DNA of 62,948 nucleotides from Neoroseomonas terrae (lineage in GTDB: Bacteria > Pseudomonadota > Alphaproteobacteria > Acetobacterales > Acetobacteraceae). The first letter of the stretch is position 1; each line of letters begins with the position of its first letter. Made by a program: the position numbers and the translations under genes. Location of the stretch: contig NZ_JAAEDI010000033.1 in NCBI RefSeq assembly GCF_018129025.1, positions 1-62,948 on the forward strand. Reading direction: 5' to 3'. Shown here piece by piece: positions 21,348-32,581 of this stretch. A model generated the notes under the pieces. It did no database searches and was not told where the DNA came from. It saw only the letters and a program-made list of their open reading frames with translations.

Positions 21348-21848
21348 ATGAAGCCGATCCTCGCCCTCGCCGCCGTGGCCGCCCTGACTGTCGCCGCCCC
21401 GGCCGCCATCAAGCCCGCTCACGCACAGCAGGCGCCAGCCGCTGCCCCGGCGGTGCCTGACTACACGCCGGAAGATGCGCGCGCGGTGCTGAATGCCCGC
21501 CTCGCCGCGCTGAAGGCCGTGATCGCGCTGACGCCGGAACAGGAGCGCCTGTGGCCGCCTGTCGAAGCCGCCATCCGCGACATCGTGCGTGACGCAGCAA
21601 ATCGCCGCTCGGCGCGCTTCAACGCCACGCGGCCGACGCATTTCCTTGACGTGCTCGGCGCGATCGCCGAGGGCGAGGAAGCCCGCGGCCGCGACCTGCG
21701 CCGCTTCGTGGAGGCAGCGCGGCCGCTGGTGAACGCCCTGACCGAAGCGCAGCGCCGCCGCATCCCGGCCTTCCTCGGCATGACCGACCACACCGGGCCG
21801 GGGCAGCCGAGCGGCCAGCTCTGGCTGTTCGAGGAAGAGGAAGGCTGA
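21348..21848 (+). CDS. Periplasmic LTXXQ (Spy/CpxP-like) protein
   Basis: A 166-residue exported protein with a signal peptide ending near PAHAQQ. The mature region is helical and has two LTxxQ-type motifs: LTPEQERLWPPVE and LTEAQRRRIPAFLG. Spy/CpxP proteins act as periplasmic chaperones or envelope-stress modulators. The start chosen (ATG 21348) begins a good signal peptide and follows a purine-rich stretch. It is the third in a row of small exported proteins and converges on guaA. Confidence 0.82.
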   Translation: MKPILALAAVAALTVAAPAAIKPAHAQQAPAAAPAVPDYTPEDARAVLNARLAALKAVIALTPEQERLWPPVEAAIRDIVRDAANRRSARFNATRPTHFLDVLGAIAEGEEARGRDLRRFVEAARPLVNALTEAQRRRIPAFLGMTDHTGPGQPSGQLWLFEEEEG

Positions 21849-21871
21849 CGCTACAAGCGGGCAGTTTCGGG

Positions 21872-21888
21872 GAGGGGCCATGCCCCTC
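21872..21888. repeat. Single GGGGC hairpin of the dispersed repeat family
   Basis: GAGGGGC, a 3-nt loop, then GCCCCTC, between the LTXXQ gene and guaA, which converge. It corresponds to the first half of the paired-hairpin module; the second half is not recognisable. Confidence 0.6.
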
Positions 21889-21950
21889 TCCAGCCGCCCC
21901 TCAGCGGGTGGCGCGAAGGCGTAGCCGGACCTGGCCTACCCTGCGGGGAG

Positions 21951-23531
21951 TCACTCCCACTCGATCGTCCCCGGCGGCTTGCTCGTAATGTCGTAGGTCA
22001 CGCGGTTGATGCCGCGCACCTCGTTGACGATGCGGTTCGACACGCGCGACAGGAACGCCATGTCGAAGGGATAGACATCGGCCGTCATCCCATCCGTACT
22101 CGTCACCGCGCGTAGCGCGCAGGCTTGGTCGTAAGTACGCCCGTCGCCCATCACGCCCACCGTGCGCACCGGCAGCAGCACCGCGAAGGCCTGCCAGATC
22201 GCGTCGTACAGCCCTGCCGAGCGAATCTCCTCCAAGTAGATCGCATCGACCTTGCGCAGCAGGTCCGCCTTCTCCCGCGTCACATCCCCCGGGATGCGGA
22301 TGGCGAGGCCCGGCCCCGGGAAAGGATGCCGCCCGACGATCTCCTCCGGGATGCCGAGCTCGCGCCCCAGCGCGCGGACCTCGTCCTTGAACAGATCGCG
22401 CAGCGGTTCCACCAGCTTCATGCGCATGCCCGCCGGCAGGCCGCCGACATTGTGGTGCGACTTGATGGTCACGGAGGGCCCGCCGGTCGCCGACACGCTC
22501 TCGATCACATCCGGATACAACGTGCCCTGCGCGAGGAAATCCGCGCCGCCGAGCTTGTTCTGCTCTTCCTCGAACACCTCGATGAACAATCGCCCGATCG
22601 TCTTGCGCTTCACCTCCGGGTCGGTGACGCCGGAAAGCTGCCCGAGGAACAGGTCGGACGCGTCGCGATGCACCAGATGGATGTTGAAGCGGTCGCGGAA
22701 GGTGGCGACGACCTGCTCGGATTCATTCGCGCGCATCAGCCCGTGGTCGACATAGATGCAGCTGAGCTGATCGCCGATCGCCTCATGGATCAGCACGGCC
22801 GCGACAGAGGAATCGACGCCGCCCGACAGCCCGCAGATCACACGCCCCTTGCCGACCTGCGCACGGATCTTCTCGATCATCTCGGCGCGGAAGGCGCCCA
22901 TGGTCCAGTCGCCGGTGCAGCCGCAGACCAGATGCGTGAAGTTCTTGAGCAGCGCCGCGCCATGCGGCGTGTGCACCACCTCAGGATGGAACATCGTGCC
23001 GTAGTAGTGCCGCGCATCGTCGGCGATCAGCGCAAAGGGTGCGCCCTCGGATGACGCGACGACGCGGAAGCCCTGCGGCAGCTCGGTGATGCGGTCGCCA
23101 TGCGACATCCACACCTGTTCCCGCGCCCCGCGCGCCCAAACCCCTTGGGTGATCGCGCAATCGCCGGTCACGTCGATGAAGGCGCGGCCGAATTCCCGCG
23201 CATGCCCGCCTTCGACCGTGCCGCCGAGCTGATGCGCCAGCGTCTGCTGCCCGTAGCAGATGCCGAGGATCGGCAGCCCCGATGCGAAGGCATAATCCGG
23301 CGCGCGCGGACTCTCCCCTTCTGTCACCGAGGCCGGCCCGCCGGAGAAGATGATCCCCTTCGGCGCGAAGGCGCGGATGCGGTCCTCGGGGGCGTTGTTG
23401 AACGGCCAGACCTCGCAATAGACGCCGGTCTCGCGCAGGCGGCGCGCGATGAGCTGCGTCACCTGGCTTCCGAAGTCGAGGATCAGGATGCGGTCGTGGC
23501 GGGCGGCGGAGGAAGCGTTGGGGTCGGCCAT
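21951..23531 (-). CDS. guaA: GMP synthase (glutamine-hydrolysing)
   Basis: A 526-residue enzyme converting XMP to GMP with glutamine as nitrogen donor. The N-terminal class I amidotransferase domain has the catalytic GICYGQQ cysteine and MFHPEVVHT His/Glu. The central ATP-pyrophosphatase loop is [12 protein letters not shown]. The C-terminal dimerisation domain ends [15 protein letters not shown], the canonical tail. I chose the ATG at 23531; another in-frame ATG is five codons upstream. guaB lies about 3 kb away on the same strand. Confidence 0.98.
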   Translation of the reverse strand: MADPNASSAARHDRILILDFGSQVTQLIARRLRETGVYCEVWPFNNAPEDRIRAFAPKGIIFSGGPASVTEGESPRAPDYAFASGLPILGICYGQQTLAHQLGGTVEGGHAREFGRAFIDVTGDCAITQGVWARGAREQVWMSHGDRITELPQGFRVVASSEGAPFALIADDARHYYGTMFHPEVVHTPHGAALLKNFTHLVCGCTGDWTMGAFRAEMIEKIRAQVGKGRVICGLSGGVDSSVAAVLIHEAIGDQLSCIYVDHGLMRANESEQVVATFRDRFNIHLVHRDASDLFLGQLSGVTDPEVKRKTIGRLFIEVFEEEQNKLGGADFLAQGTLYPDVIESVSATGGPSVTIKSHHNVGGLPAGMRMKLVEPLRDLFKDEVRALGRELGIPEEIVGRHPFPGPGLAIRIPGDVTREKADLLRKVDAIYLEEIRSAGLYDAIWQAFAVLLPVRTVGVMGDGRTYDQACALRAVTSTDGMTADVYPFDMAFLSRVSNRIVNEVRGINRVTYDITSKPPGTIEWE

Positions 23532-23625
23532 GGCGGCGTGAAGCACAGGAACGCGCGCCGGGCAAGACGGCTCGATGCAACCTTGGATCGTCTGGGGCGC
23601 TCCCTGTCACGAAGGAGACATAACG

Positions 23626-23808
23626 ATGACCCTGCTTCTGATCATCATCCTGCTGGTGCTGCTGTTCGGCGGCGGCGGCTACTACGGCTATCGCTCGGGC
23701 TACTACGGCGGCGGCGGCTTCGGCGGCATCCTCGGCCTGCTGCTGATCGTGCTCGTCGTCTACCTGATCTTCGGCGGCGCCTTCGTCGCGGGGCCCGTGG
23801 TACCGTAA
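23626..23808 (+). CDS. 60-residue glycine-rich membrane protein
   Basis: Two hydrophobic helices (LLLIIILLVLLF and GILGLLLIVLVVYLIFGG) flank a Gly/Tyr-rich loop (GGGGYYGYRSGYYGGGGFGG). It resembles the very small DUF3309-like membrane proteins of proteobacteria. The ATG at 23626 has GAAGGAGA seven bases upstream; a start at 23575 would add an unnatural leader. It is divergent from guaA. Function unknown. Confidence 0.75.
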   Translation: MTLLLIIILLVLLFGGGGYYGYRSGYYGGGGFGGILGLLLIVLVVYLIFGGAFVAGPVVP

Positions 23809-23829
23809 AGGGCCGCTGCCGCAGGCCGC

Positions 23830-24372
23830 CTACCGGTCCTGCACCGGCGCGGTCGCGGCCAGCAGCGTCTCGATCGGGTCCCAGGTATAGGCGGCCTGCG
23901 CGACGGGCTGGCCGCCGACCCGGGTCTCGTCCCGCGCCACTTCCCGCCCGCCCAGATGCCGGTAGAACCAGCGGGTCGGGTTGTCGTGCAGCACCCACAG
24001 CATCGCTGACCGGCAGCCCACGGCCCGCAGATGCGCGCCCATGGCGCGCATCAGCCGCCGCCCCGCCCCGCGTTCCCGCCAATCCTCGAGGAGGTAGAGC
24101 GTCTCCACCTCACCCTCGGCGATCCCCGCCCGGCGCGATCGCCCGCAGGAGCCGAAGCCAACCACCGTCCCGCCTGCCACCGCGACGAAGACGGCATGCC
24201 CTTCCCGCCGGTCGAGCAGCGCCCGCTGGTAGAACCCACCCAGCCGCTGCGGCGACAGTCCCGCCAGATAGGCATCGGGCAGAATGCCGGCATAGGCGCT
24301 GCGCCACACCGCCGCATGGATCTCGCCGATCGCCTGCGCGTCAGCCGGACGCGCCCGACGGATGCTGATCAC
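23830..24372 (-). CDS. GNAT-family N-acetyltransferase
   Basis: A 180-residue acetyltransferase. The acetyl-CoA binding segment is VETLYLLEDWRERGAGRRLM (about residues 92-111), followed by LWVLHDNPTRWFYRHLGG, the classic GNAT C-terminal strand-helix. The start is GTG at 24372, overlapping the rsmB stop as GTGA, so the genes are translationally coupled. The substrate is unknown. The small membrane protein gene converges on it with 21 bp between. Confidence 0.85.
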   Translation of the reverse strand: MISIRRARPADAQAIGEIHAAVWRSAYAGILPDAYLAGLSPQRLGGFYQRALLDRREGHAVFVAVAGGTVVGFGSCGRSRRAGIAEGEVETLYLLEDWRERGAGRRLMRAMGAHLRAVGCRSAMLWVLHDNPTRWFYRHLGGREVARDETRVGGQPVAQAAYTWDPIETLLAATAPVQDR

Positions 24373-25709
24373 GGCCGGCGCTCCAGCACTGCGCAGAAAA
24401 AGCCGTCCGTCCCCTGGGCACCCGGCGACAGCGTCATCCAAGGCCCCGCGCAGGGCGCCGCCGTTCCGGGTCGCAGGCTCTCCCAGAGCCCACCCAGCGG
24501 GATCGGTGCGAATCCGGGCCGGCGCGCCAGGAAGCGTTCCATCTGCTCTTCGTTCTCCTCCGGCAGAAGGGAACAGGTAGCGTAGACCAGCCGGCCACCC
24601 GGGCGCACCAGTTCCGACGCCCTGCCGAGAATGTCATCCTGCACAGCAACCAACTCGGCGAGGTCCTCCGGCCGGGTCCGCAGCCGCGCATCCGGGTTCC
24701 GCCGCCAGGTGCCCGTCCCGGTGCATGGCGCATCCACCAGCACCCGGTCGAAGGACCCGGCCCGCCGCTTCGCCCAGCGGTCGCCCGGCGCCAGCAGGTG
24801 CCGTTCCGCATTGTCCACCCCGGCGCGCCGTAGCCGCCGGGCCGCCCCCTCCAGCCGCGGGGCCGAGGTGTCGCAGGCGGTGATCTTCCCCCGATTGCCC
24901 ATGGTCGCCGCCATCGCCAGCGTCTTTCCGGCCGCCCCCGCGCAGTAATCCGCCACGCGCATCCCCGGCCGCGCATCGGCCAGCAGGGCGATGAGCTGGC
25001 TGCCCTCGTCCTGCACCTCGACCAGCCCGTCCTTGTACGCCTTCGTGCCCGTCACTGGCCGGCGCGACGGGAGCCGCAGGCCCCAGGGAGAGAACGGCGT
25101 CGGCACGACCTCCAGCCCCTCCCCCGCCAGCAGCGTCGCCGTTGTGTCGCGCTCCGCCCGCAGCAGGTTGGCGCGCAGGTCGAGCGGCGCCTCCTCCTCC
25201 AGCGCGGCCGCTTCCGCCGCCAGCGATGCGCCGAAGCGCGCCGACAGCTTCGGCAGCACCCAGTCCGGCAGGTTCAGCCGCGCGCCCTCGGGCATCGCCG
25301 GGTCTATCAGCGGCCGCCCATCCAGCGCGGCGGCCACCCGCCGTTCCGCGGCATCCAGCACCGCCGGGCCGTAATGGGATCCGTCGAAGGCCGCCTCGGC
25401 TGCCTGCCGCCCGCGTCCATGGTCATCCACGCCGCGCCCCAGCAGCAGGCGCGCCAGCAGCAGCAGCCGGGCTGTCGGCGCCACCCCCAGCCGGGCGAGA
25501 TGCCAGTCGAGCCGCAGCCGCTGCCGCACGACCCCCCAGGCCAGTTCCGACACCGCCCGACGGTCGCCGCCGCCGATGAAGCGCCGCGCGCGGAAGAAGT
25601 CGCTCGCCACCGCATCGGCCGGCCGGCGCCGTGCCGCGGGCGCGAAGCATTGCTCCTCCAGCACCGCCAGCAGATCGATCGCGGCGGCAATCCTCGCGGC
25701 GGGCGTCAC
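24369..25709 (-). CDS. rsmB: RsmB-type 16S rRNA m5C methyltransferase (NOL1/NOP2/sun family)
   Basis: A 446-residue SAM-dependent RNA cytosine-C5 methyltransferase. The Rossmann core starts VEVQDEGSQLIA and VADYCAGAAGKTLA. The two family cysteines are in DAPCTGTGTWRRNPD and YATCSLLPEENE. An N-terminal helical region (residues 1-130) precedes the PUA-less linker. The family includes RsmB (C967) and related enzymes, so the exact target is inferred. It overlaps the haloacid dehalogenase gene upstream (ATGA) and the GNAT gene downstream. Confidence 0.88.
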   Translation of the reverse strand: MTPAARIAAAIDLLAVLEEQCFAPAARRRPADAVASDFFRARRFIGGGDRRAVSELAWGVVRQRLRLDWHLARLGVAPTARLLLLARLLLGRGVDDHGRGRQAAEAAFDGSHYGPAVLDAAERRVAAALDGRPLIDPAMPEGARLNLPDWVLPKLSARFGASLAAEAAALEEEAPLDLRANLLRAERDTTATLLAGEGLEVVPTPFSPWGLRLPSRRPVTGTKAYKDGLVEVQDEGSQLIALLADARPGMRVADYCAGAAGKTLAMAATMGNRGKITACDTSAPRLEGAARRLRRAGVDNAERHLLAPGDRWAKRRAGSFDRVLVDAPCTGTGTWRRNPDARLRTRPEDLAELVAVQDDILGRASELVRPGGRLVYATCSLLPEENEEQMERFLARRPGFAPIPLGGLWESLRPGTAAPCAGPWMTLSPGAQGTDGFFCAVLERRP

Positions 25710-26383
25710 GTCAGCAGGCCGGGCAGGCCGCCGAGATCGCCCAGCACCGGCACCCCGGCCTCAGCCAGCCCGTATTCGTCCGGTGCCCCGGCACGGTTCA
25801 CCCGCACCACGCGCATGCCGAAGGCGAGTGCCGCCTGCGCATCCCAGGCATTGCCCGAGACGAAAGCGAGATCGTCCGGCGCGCAGCCGAACTGCCGCGT
25901 CGCCAGCCGGTAAACCCTCGGATCGGGCTTGAAGACGCCCACCAGTTCCACGCTCAACACCTCATCAATCAAATTCTCGATCCCCGCCGCCGCGACGGCA
26001 TCCGCCAGCATGCCGGGCGTCCCGTTCGACAATATGGCGGTGGCGATGCCCGCCCCACGCAGCGCGCGCAGCATGGCAGGCACCTCAGGATAGGCAGGCA
26101 GCGCCCCGTAGGCCGCCATCAGGTCCTTCTCCAGCCCCGCATCCCGGATGTTGTGGCGGGCGAAGACGAAGGCCAGGGCGTCGCGCGTGCACAGCCAGAA
26201 ATCCTCGTGATGCGCCGCCCCGGTCAGGCTGCGCACCCAGCTGTATTCAAGCTGCTTCGCCCGCCATTCCGCCGACAGCGCCGCCCAGCGGTCACCGAGC
26301 CGCGCGGCGTGCCGTTCCATCGCGGCATTGACGTCGAGCAGGGTTCCGTAGGCGTCGAAGACAACGGCTTCGGGCGCGGCCAT
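25706..26383 (-). CDS. (S)-2-haloacid dehalogenase-like HAD hydrolase
   Basis: A 225-residue type II haloacid dehalogenase. The nucleophile is Asp10 in VVFDAYGTLLDV. Further motifs are ILSNGTPGM, the lysine in VGVFKPDPRVY and the acidic motif FVSGNAWDAQAA. Cap-domain residues typical of L-2-haloacid dehalogenases are present (EYSWVRSL). It heads a coupled set with rsmB and the GNAT gene. The natural substrate is unknown. Confidence 0.85.
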   Translation of the reverse strand: MAAPEAVVFDAYGTLLDVNAAMERHAARLGDRWAALSAEWRAKQLEYSWVRSLTGAAHHEDFWLCTRDALAFVFARHNIRDAGLEKDLMAAYGALPAYPEVPAMLRALRGAGIATAILSNGTPGMLADAVAAAGIENLIDEVLSVELVGVFKPDPRVYRLATRQFGCAPDDLAFVSGNAWDAQAALAFGMRVVRVNRAGAPDEYGLAEAGVPVLGDLGGLPGLLT

Positions 26384-26543
26384 GGTTCAGCTCCGGGGCA
26401 CCGCCGCCCACCGCGCCATGGCGCCGGAAGCCGCTCAGGCGCCGAAAGGACGAGGCATCTTCGCCCGCCCGGCCGCTACCGCCCGGACAGGATCTGCCCC
26501 CGCCCGCGAGCATGGCCGAGACGGCGATGCGCCGCCAGCCGGG

Positions 26544-28442
<1,899 letters not shown>

Positions 28443-29117
28443 TCACCCCCGGAACCCGGTCGCCACCACATACAGTTCGGCACTGTCCTTCCGGCTCGCC
28501 GGCGGCTTCATGTGGCGCACCACCGCAAAATCCCGCTTCAGCGCCGCCAGCATCTCCGCCTCGGTGCCGCCCTGCAGCACCTTGGCGATGAAGGCGCCCC
28601 CCGGCGCCAGCACCCGCCGCGCGAAATCGAGCGCGATCTCTGCCAGCCCCATGATGCGCAGATGGTCCGTCGCCTGGTGCCCCGTGGTGTTCGGCGCCAT
28701 GTCGGACAGCACCGCATCCACCCGCCCGCCCATTGCCTCCAGCGTGCGGTCCTCCGCCTCCTGCTCGGTGAAGTCGCCCTGCAGCACGGTCGCCCCCTGC
28801 ACCGGGTCCATCGGCAGGATGTCGATGCCGACCACCTGCCCGCGCGGCCCCACCGCGGCCACCGCCACCTGGGTCCATCCGCCCGGTGCCGCGCCGAGAT
28901 CGACCACCCGCATCCCCGGCTTCAGCAGCTTCAGCTTCTGATCCATCTCCAACAGCTTGAACGCCGCACGGGACCGGAACCCCTGCTCCTTCGCCGCCTT
29001 CACGTAAGGGTCGTTCAACTGCCGCGTCAGCCAGCGCTGGCTGGCCGTGCTGCGCCCCTCCGCGGTCTTCAGCCGCGTGGACATGCCCCGGCCGGTGCCG
29101 GGCGGTTGCTTCGCCAT
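28443..29117 (-). CDS. rlmE: 23S rRNA 2'-O-ribose U2552 methyltransferase
   Basis: A 224-residue SAM-dependent methyltransferase of the RrmJ/FtsJ family. The sequence runs RSRAAFKLLEMDQKL (first catalytic Lys), VVDLGAAPGGWTQVA (SAM loop), LSDMAPNTTGH (catalytic Asp), IAKVLQGG (second Lys) and SAELYVVA (Glu), so the K-D-K-E tetrad is intact. The start at 29117 lies 14 bp after the Ppx/GppA stop, so the two are probably one transcript. Confidence 0.96.
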   Translation of the reverse strand: MAKQPPGTGRGMSTRLKTAEGRSTASQRWLTRQLNDPYVKAAKEQGFRSRAAFKLLEMDQKLKLLKPGMRVVDLGAAPGGWTQVAVAAVGPRGQVVGIDILPMDPVQGATVLQGDFTEQEAEDRTLEAMGGRVDAVLSDMAPNTTGHQATDHLRIMGLAEIALDFARRVLAPGGAFIAKVLQGGTEAEMLAALKRDFAVVRHMKPPASRKDSAELYVVATGFRG

Positions 29118-29131
29118 CGGGTAAAGTCCTT

Positions 29132-30193
29132 CTAGCGCCCGGCGCGGCGGCGGGGCGCGGCGCGCTCGGCGCGCATCATCCGGGTCAGCATGCCTTCGCG
29201 CAGCCCACGGTCTGCGACCGTGATCCGCGGCGTCGGCCATACCCGCCGGATCGCGGCATACACCGCGCAGCCCGGCAGCACGAACTCCACCCGCTCCGGG
29301 CCAACGCAGGGGTGCTGCGCGAGCCCTTCCCGCCCCAGCGCGAACAGGTCGCCGAGCGCGAGGTCCGCCGCCTCGCATTCCAGCGTCTTGCCATCCACCA
29401 GCGGCCGCTTGTAGCGCGGCAGCGCCATCGCGACGCCGGCCAGCGTCGTGACCGTGCCCGAGGTGCCCATCAGCCGCACCCCGCCAGCCCGGATCTCCTG
29501 CCCGATGCAATGCACACGGTCGAATTCCGCGAGGTGCAGCGCGACCTCGTCCACCACGTCGAAGAAGCCGCGTTGGGTGAAGCAATCCTGACCCGCGCGC
29601 TCGGCCAGCGTCACCACGCCGAGCGGTAGCGACAGATACGCGATCAGTTCCGGCGGCCCGGCCCCCGGGACGCGGATCCAGGCGATCTCCGTGCTGCCGC
29701 CGCCGATGTCGAACAGCAGCGCGCGGCGGTCCTCCGGCTCCAGCAGCGGTGCGCAGGATTCCATCGCCAGCGCCGCTTCCTCCCGCGCCGAGATGATGCG
29801 CAGCCTCAGCCCCGTCTCCGCTGCGATCCGCGCCAGGAAGGCCGGCCCGTTGGCGGCCCGACGGCAGGCTTCGGTCGCCACGGCCTCGAATCGCCGCACC
29901 GGTCGGCGTGCCAGCTTCTCCGCGCAGGCGCGCAGCGCCGCAGCCGCCCGGTCCATGGCGCCCTCGGCGAGCCGACCGGTCTGCGCCAGCCCCTCCCCCA
30001 GCCTGACGATGCGGCTGTACGAATCGACAACCCGGAAGCCCGAACTTGTAGGCGCCGCGACCAGCAACCGGCAGTTGTTGGTGCCGAGATCGATCGCTGC
30101 ATACGCCGGCGCGCCGTGGTCCGCGCGCGCGTACACCGGCGCCGCCAGGTCTGGCGGGGCGGCGGGGATGTGGCGGGCGTAGCTCTCGGTCAT
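29132..30193 (-). CDS. Ppx/GppA family exopolyphosphatase/pppGpp phosphatase
   Basis: A 353-residue ASKHA-fold phosphatase. Motifs are YAAIDLGTNNCRLLVA, LLFDIGGGSTEIAW and LMGTSGTVTTLAG. The family hydrolyses polyphosphate and/or pppGpp. The single-domain length matches the short alphaproteobacterial form lacking the C-terminal HD domain. The N-terminus (30 residues before the fold) is Pro/Ala-rich. It precedes rlmE on the same strand. Confidence 0.9.
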   Translation of the reverse strand: MTESYARHIPAAPPDLAAPVYARADHGAPAYAAIDLGTNNCRLLVAAPTSSGFRVVDSYSRIVRLGEGLAQTGRLAEGAMDRAAAALRACAEKLARRPVRRFEAVATEACRRAANGPAFLARIAAETGLRLRIISAREEAALAMESCAPLLEPEDRRALLFDIGGGSTEIAWIRVPGAGPPELIAYLSLPLGVVTLAERAGQDCFTQRGFFDVVDEVALHLAEFDRVHCIGQEIRAGGVRLMGTSGTVTTLAGVAMALPRYKRPLVDGKTLECEAADLALGDLFALGREGLAQHPCVGPERVEFVLPGCAVYAAIRRVWPTPRITVADRGLREGMLTRMMRAERAAPRRRAGR

Positions 30194-30307
30194 TGCAGGG
30201 TCCGGACCGGCGCGGCAGCGTCCGGGCGCGCGGTCATGATCCGGAGATGTAGGGACCGGGGCAAGCGCTTTCCACGCCCGCGCGATCGTGAGCGGCTCCG
30301 GACGGTG

Positions 30308-30336
30308 TTGCCGGACCCGTCCTGCGGTGCTACATG
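30308..30336 (+). promoter_or_regulatory. Predicted promoter of the tRNA-Gln gene
   Basis: TTGCCG at 30308-30313, 17 bp, then TACATG at 30331-30336, ending 29 bp before the tRNA. Moderate match only. Confidence 0.35.
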
Positions 30337-30365
30337 CGCGCCCCCGGCCAATGGTCGGGCCCGCT

Positions 30366-30439
30366 TGGGGGATAGTTTAACGGTAAAACTCCCGACTCTG
30401 ACTCGGGCATTCTTGGTTCGAATCCAGGTCCCCCAGCCA
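30366..30439 (+). tRNA. tRNA-Gln (anticodon CUG)
   Basis: The acceptor stem TGGGGGA (30366-30372) pairs with TCCCCCA (30429-30435). The discriminator G and encoded CCA end at 30439. The anticodon arm CCCGA-CTCTGAC-TCGGG gives anticodon CUG, and the T-arm has GGTTCGAATCC. The last 17 bases are shared with the 44.13-kb repeat, so this gene is the insertion target of the element to its right and has been restored by it. Confidence 0.95.
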
Positions 30440-30440
30440 C
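30423..30440 (+). other. attL core (tRNA-Gln 3' end)
   Basis: Sequence TCCAGGTCCCCCAGCCAC, identical to 44126-44143. The identity ends exactly one base after the CCA of the tRNA. Confidence 0.88.
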
Positions 30441-30451
30441 CGTCGCCGAAC

Positions 30452-30469
30452 CCATTGATCTAGTGAGCC
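30452..30469 (-). repeat. Left copy of an 18-bp end repeat (inverted)
   Basis: On the minus strand GGCTCACTAGATCAATGG matches 44086-44103 (plus strand) at 17 of 18 positions. It lies 11 bp inside the att core. It is a candidate integrase arm-binding site. Confidence 0.6.
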
Positions 30470-30503
30470 TTTCAGCCCTGGCGCAGCGCCGGGAGCACCG
30501 AAA

Positions 30504-32474
30504 GTGCCCGATACTGTCCCACCATGGTCCCACCATGCGGGCGCACATGTAGCGCGCCGGGGTTGCATCTATCGCTATCGCAGGCGACTACCCGGTGAGG
30601 CGCGAGGGCGTGAGGTCGTGGTCAGCCTTCGCACGCGCCGGTTCCGCGAGGCTGAGCACCGCGCCGCCCTGCTGGACCGGGAGTTCAGTGCGGCGCTGGC
30701 GAGGGCACGGCAGGCGATGGGAGACAATACCGACCTCAACGCGACGCTGCGGGCCAACCTGCGCGACGTGCTGGGCCGAGACGCCCTCGCAAGCGATCCG
30801 GCATCGCTACCCGCGCAGGGGAGAGCGGCACCGGCACCCGCGCCTGCTGAGGCAGCCCCGTCTGCCAGCACCGGTGGCCCGCTCGCCTCAACGATGGTCG
30901 AACCGCACTTTCAGCGCCGGGCGACGATCGATCGGACGCGCCATCAGGTCATCGGGCAGGAACGGAACACGTTACGGCTGTTCTTCGAGGTGTGCGGCGA
31001 CCGGCCGCCGGCCGACTACCAGCGCGGCGACGTGACGCAGTTCCTTGGCACGCTGCGGAGGATGCCGGCGCTCTACAATCGGTCCCGCACGGCACCGCCA
31101 AAGAGCGTCGCGGACATCATCGCAGAGGCCGATGCGAGTCAGGCGGACCGCCTGACAGACAAGACAGTGAAGCGCCATCTCACGGCGCTTTCGCAGTTCT
31201 TCCGCTTCGCGCTGGATGAAGGGAAGATCAGCGTCGCCGCGCACGGCGAGCTTGTGAAAGGCCACCGCTTCAAGGCGTCGAAGAACGCGCGTGATCAGCG
31301 CGACGCATGGGCGCCAGAGGAGCTAACGGCGCTGTTCAAGACGCCCGTCTGGTCAGGCCGTGACGCTGCCCGCGCGACCCAGCCGGGCCCGCACATCATC
31401 CGCGATGCGAAGTTCTGGCTCCCCATCCTCGCACTGTTCCACGGCGGCCGACTGGAAGAGTTCGCGGACCTCTACGGGCGCGACCTTCAGTGCGACGCGG
31501 GGACATGGTTCCTCAACATCGTGGAGACGGAGGCCGACGAATCGACCGGCAGGAAGGGCCGCAGCCTTAAGACAGGCAACGCCACTCGTGCCCTGCCCCT
31601 GCATCCTGAGGTGATCCGCCTGGGCTTCGTGCAGTATGCACAGGAGAATGCGCCGAACCCCGATGATCCGCTGTTCCCTGACCTGCCGCCACAAGGGAAG
31701 GACGGTCGGCGCGGAGCACGCTTCACGCGGGACTTCATCTACTACCGCCAGCAAGTCGGCGTGTATCGACAGGGCGTGGGCATGCACGCCTTCCGACACA
31801 CGGCCATCACGCGCCTCACCGACGCCATCACGGATTTCCAGCAGAAGCGCCACCGCGATTACCTCATGGGCCACGGGGGCAGCGGGACCGAGGGTGACGT
31901 GCGCTATGACAAGGGGCCGGGCCTCAAGGCGGTGGCCGCGACGTTGGCCTTGTTGCGCTATCCCGAGATCGACCTATCGCATCTGCATGTCCATCCGGCG
32001 CCTGAGGTTGATGCCGGCGCGGTCATCACGCCGCGTCAGTATGATGACCCCACCGAGGGAGATCGCCAGCCACGCCCGCCGACAGAGAGCCATGAAGAAC
32101 AGCTCGCGCGGATCGCCCGCGAGTTCTACGAGTATGAACTTCGCCTGGATGCCGAGGAACGCCTTGCCGCCAAAGGCCCATCAACGCGGGCATTTCTACA
32201 GGCGGCCGGCTTTGTCGAAGTGAACGAGGGCATCGCCCGACGTGGTCTCGGCTTCGGTAACGAAGATGGCCGGGTGCTGGTCGCTGACTTCGCAGACAAG
32301 GTCTGTGCCAGGGAGGGGATACCTCGAAAAGGCCAAGGGCGACTCGCGCTCGATCAGGCCCTCTTGCGAGCGTTGGTCGAGGTGCAGAAGCGCGCCCGCG
32401 AGCGAGACGGCGCTGATTTCTCTGGGAAGCCGTCGGACCCGCTCTTGCTGCCAGAGAAGGACAAGCGTCGCTAG
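30504..32474 (+). CDS. int: Tyrosine recombinase / integrase of the tRNA-Gln element
   Basis: A 656-residue site-specific recombinase. The N-terminal 60 residues (RRGCIYRYRRRLP, then SLRTRRFREAEHRAALLDREF) resemble the DUF6538-type arm domain. A SAM-like core-binding domain lies around 130-260. The catalytic domain has Arg316 (FHGGRLEEFADL), His428-x-x-Arg431 (HAFRHT), His457 (LMGHGGS) and nucleophile Tyr469 (VRYDKG). About 170 residues follow the tyrosine, longer than usual, as an extra C-terminal domain of unknown role. The start is a GTG at 30504. It lies 65 bp from the att core and points into the element. Confidence 0.9.
   Translation: MPDTVPPWSHHAGAHVARRGCIYRYRRRLPGEARGREVVVSLRTRRFREAEHRAALLDREFSAALARARQAMGDNTDLNATLRANLRDVLGRDALASDPASLPAQGRAAPAPAPAEAAPSASTGGPLASTMVEPHFQRRATIDRTRHQVIGQERNTLRLFFEVCGDRPPADYQRGDVTQFLGTLRRMPALYNRSRTAPPKSVADIIAEADASQADRLTDKTVKRHLTALSQFFRFALDEGKISVAAHGELVKGHRFKASKNARDQRDAWAPEELTALFKTPVWSGRDAARATQPGPHIIRDAKFWLPILALFHGGRLEEFADLYGRDLQCDAGTWFLNIVETEADESTGRKGRSLKTGNATRALPLHPEVIRLGFVQYAQENAPNPDDPLFPDLPPQGKDGRRGARFTRDFIYYRQQVGVYRQGVGMHAFRHTAITRLTDAITDFQQKRHRDYLMGHGGSGTEGDVRYDKGPGLKAVAATLALLRYPEIDLSHLHVHPAPEVDAGAVITPRQYDDPTEGDRQPRPPTESHEEQLARIAREFYEYELRLDAEERLAAKGPSTRAFLQAAGFVEVNEGIARRGLGFGNEDGRVLVADFADKVCAREGIPRKGQGRLALDQALLRALVEVQKRARERDGADFSGKPSDPLLLPEKDKRR
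30513..30529 (+). repeat. Left copy of a 17-bp direct end repeat
   Basis: ACTGTCCCACCATGGTC, identical to 44042-44058. It overlaps the first codons of the integrase gene, so integrase binding here could also affect its own expression. Confidence 0.55.
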
Positions 32475-32544
32475 CGGCTTCTGGGAGTCCGTTGGACGGA
32501 ACCTGAGACTTCTGGGCCGGAGGTAGCGGGCGAGCGCGTGGAAG

Positions 32545-32566
32545 GCGCCAGGGCGACTCCTGGCGC
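32545..32566. terminator. Hairpin between integrase and the ART-like operon
   Basis: GCGCCAGG and CCTGGCGC form a perfect 8-bp stem with a 6-nt loop in the 107-bp gap between two converging genes. There is no T-tract, so a bidirectional terminator role is inferred from position. Confidence 0.45.
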
Positions 32567-32581
32567 GCTCCCTGCGGGGTG

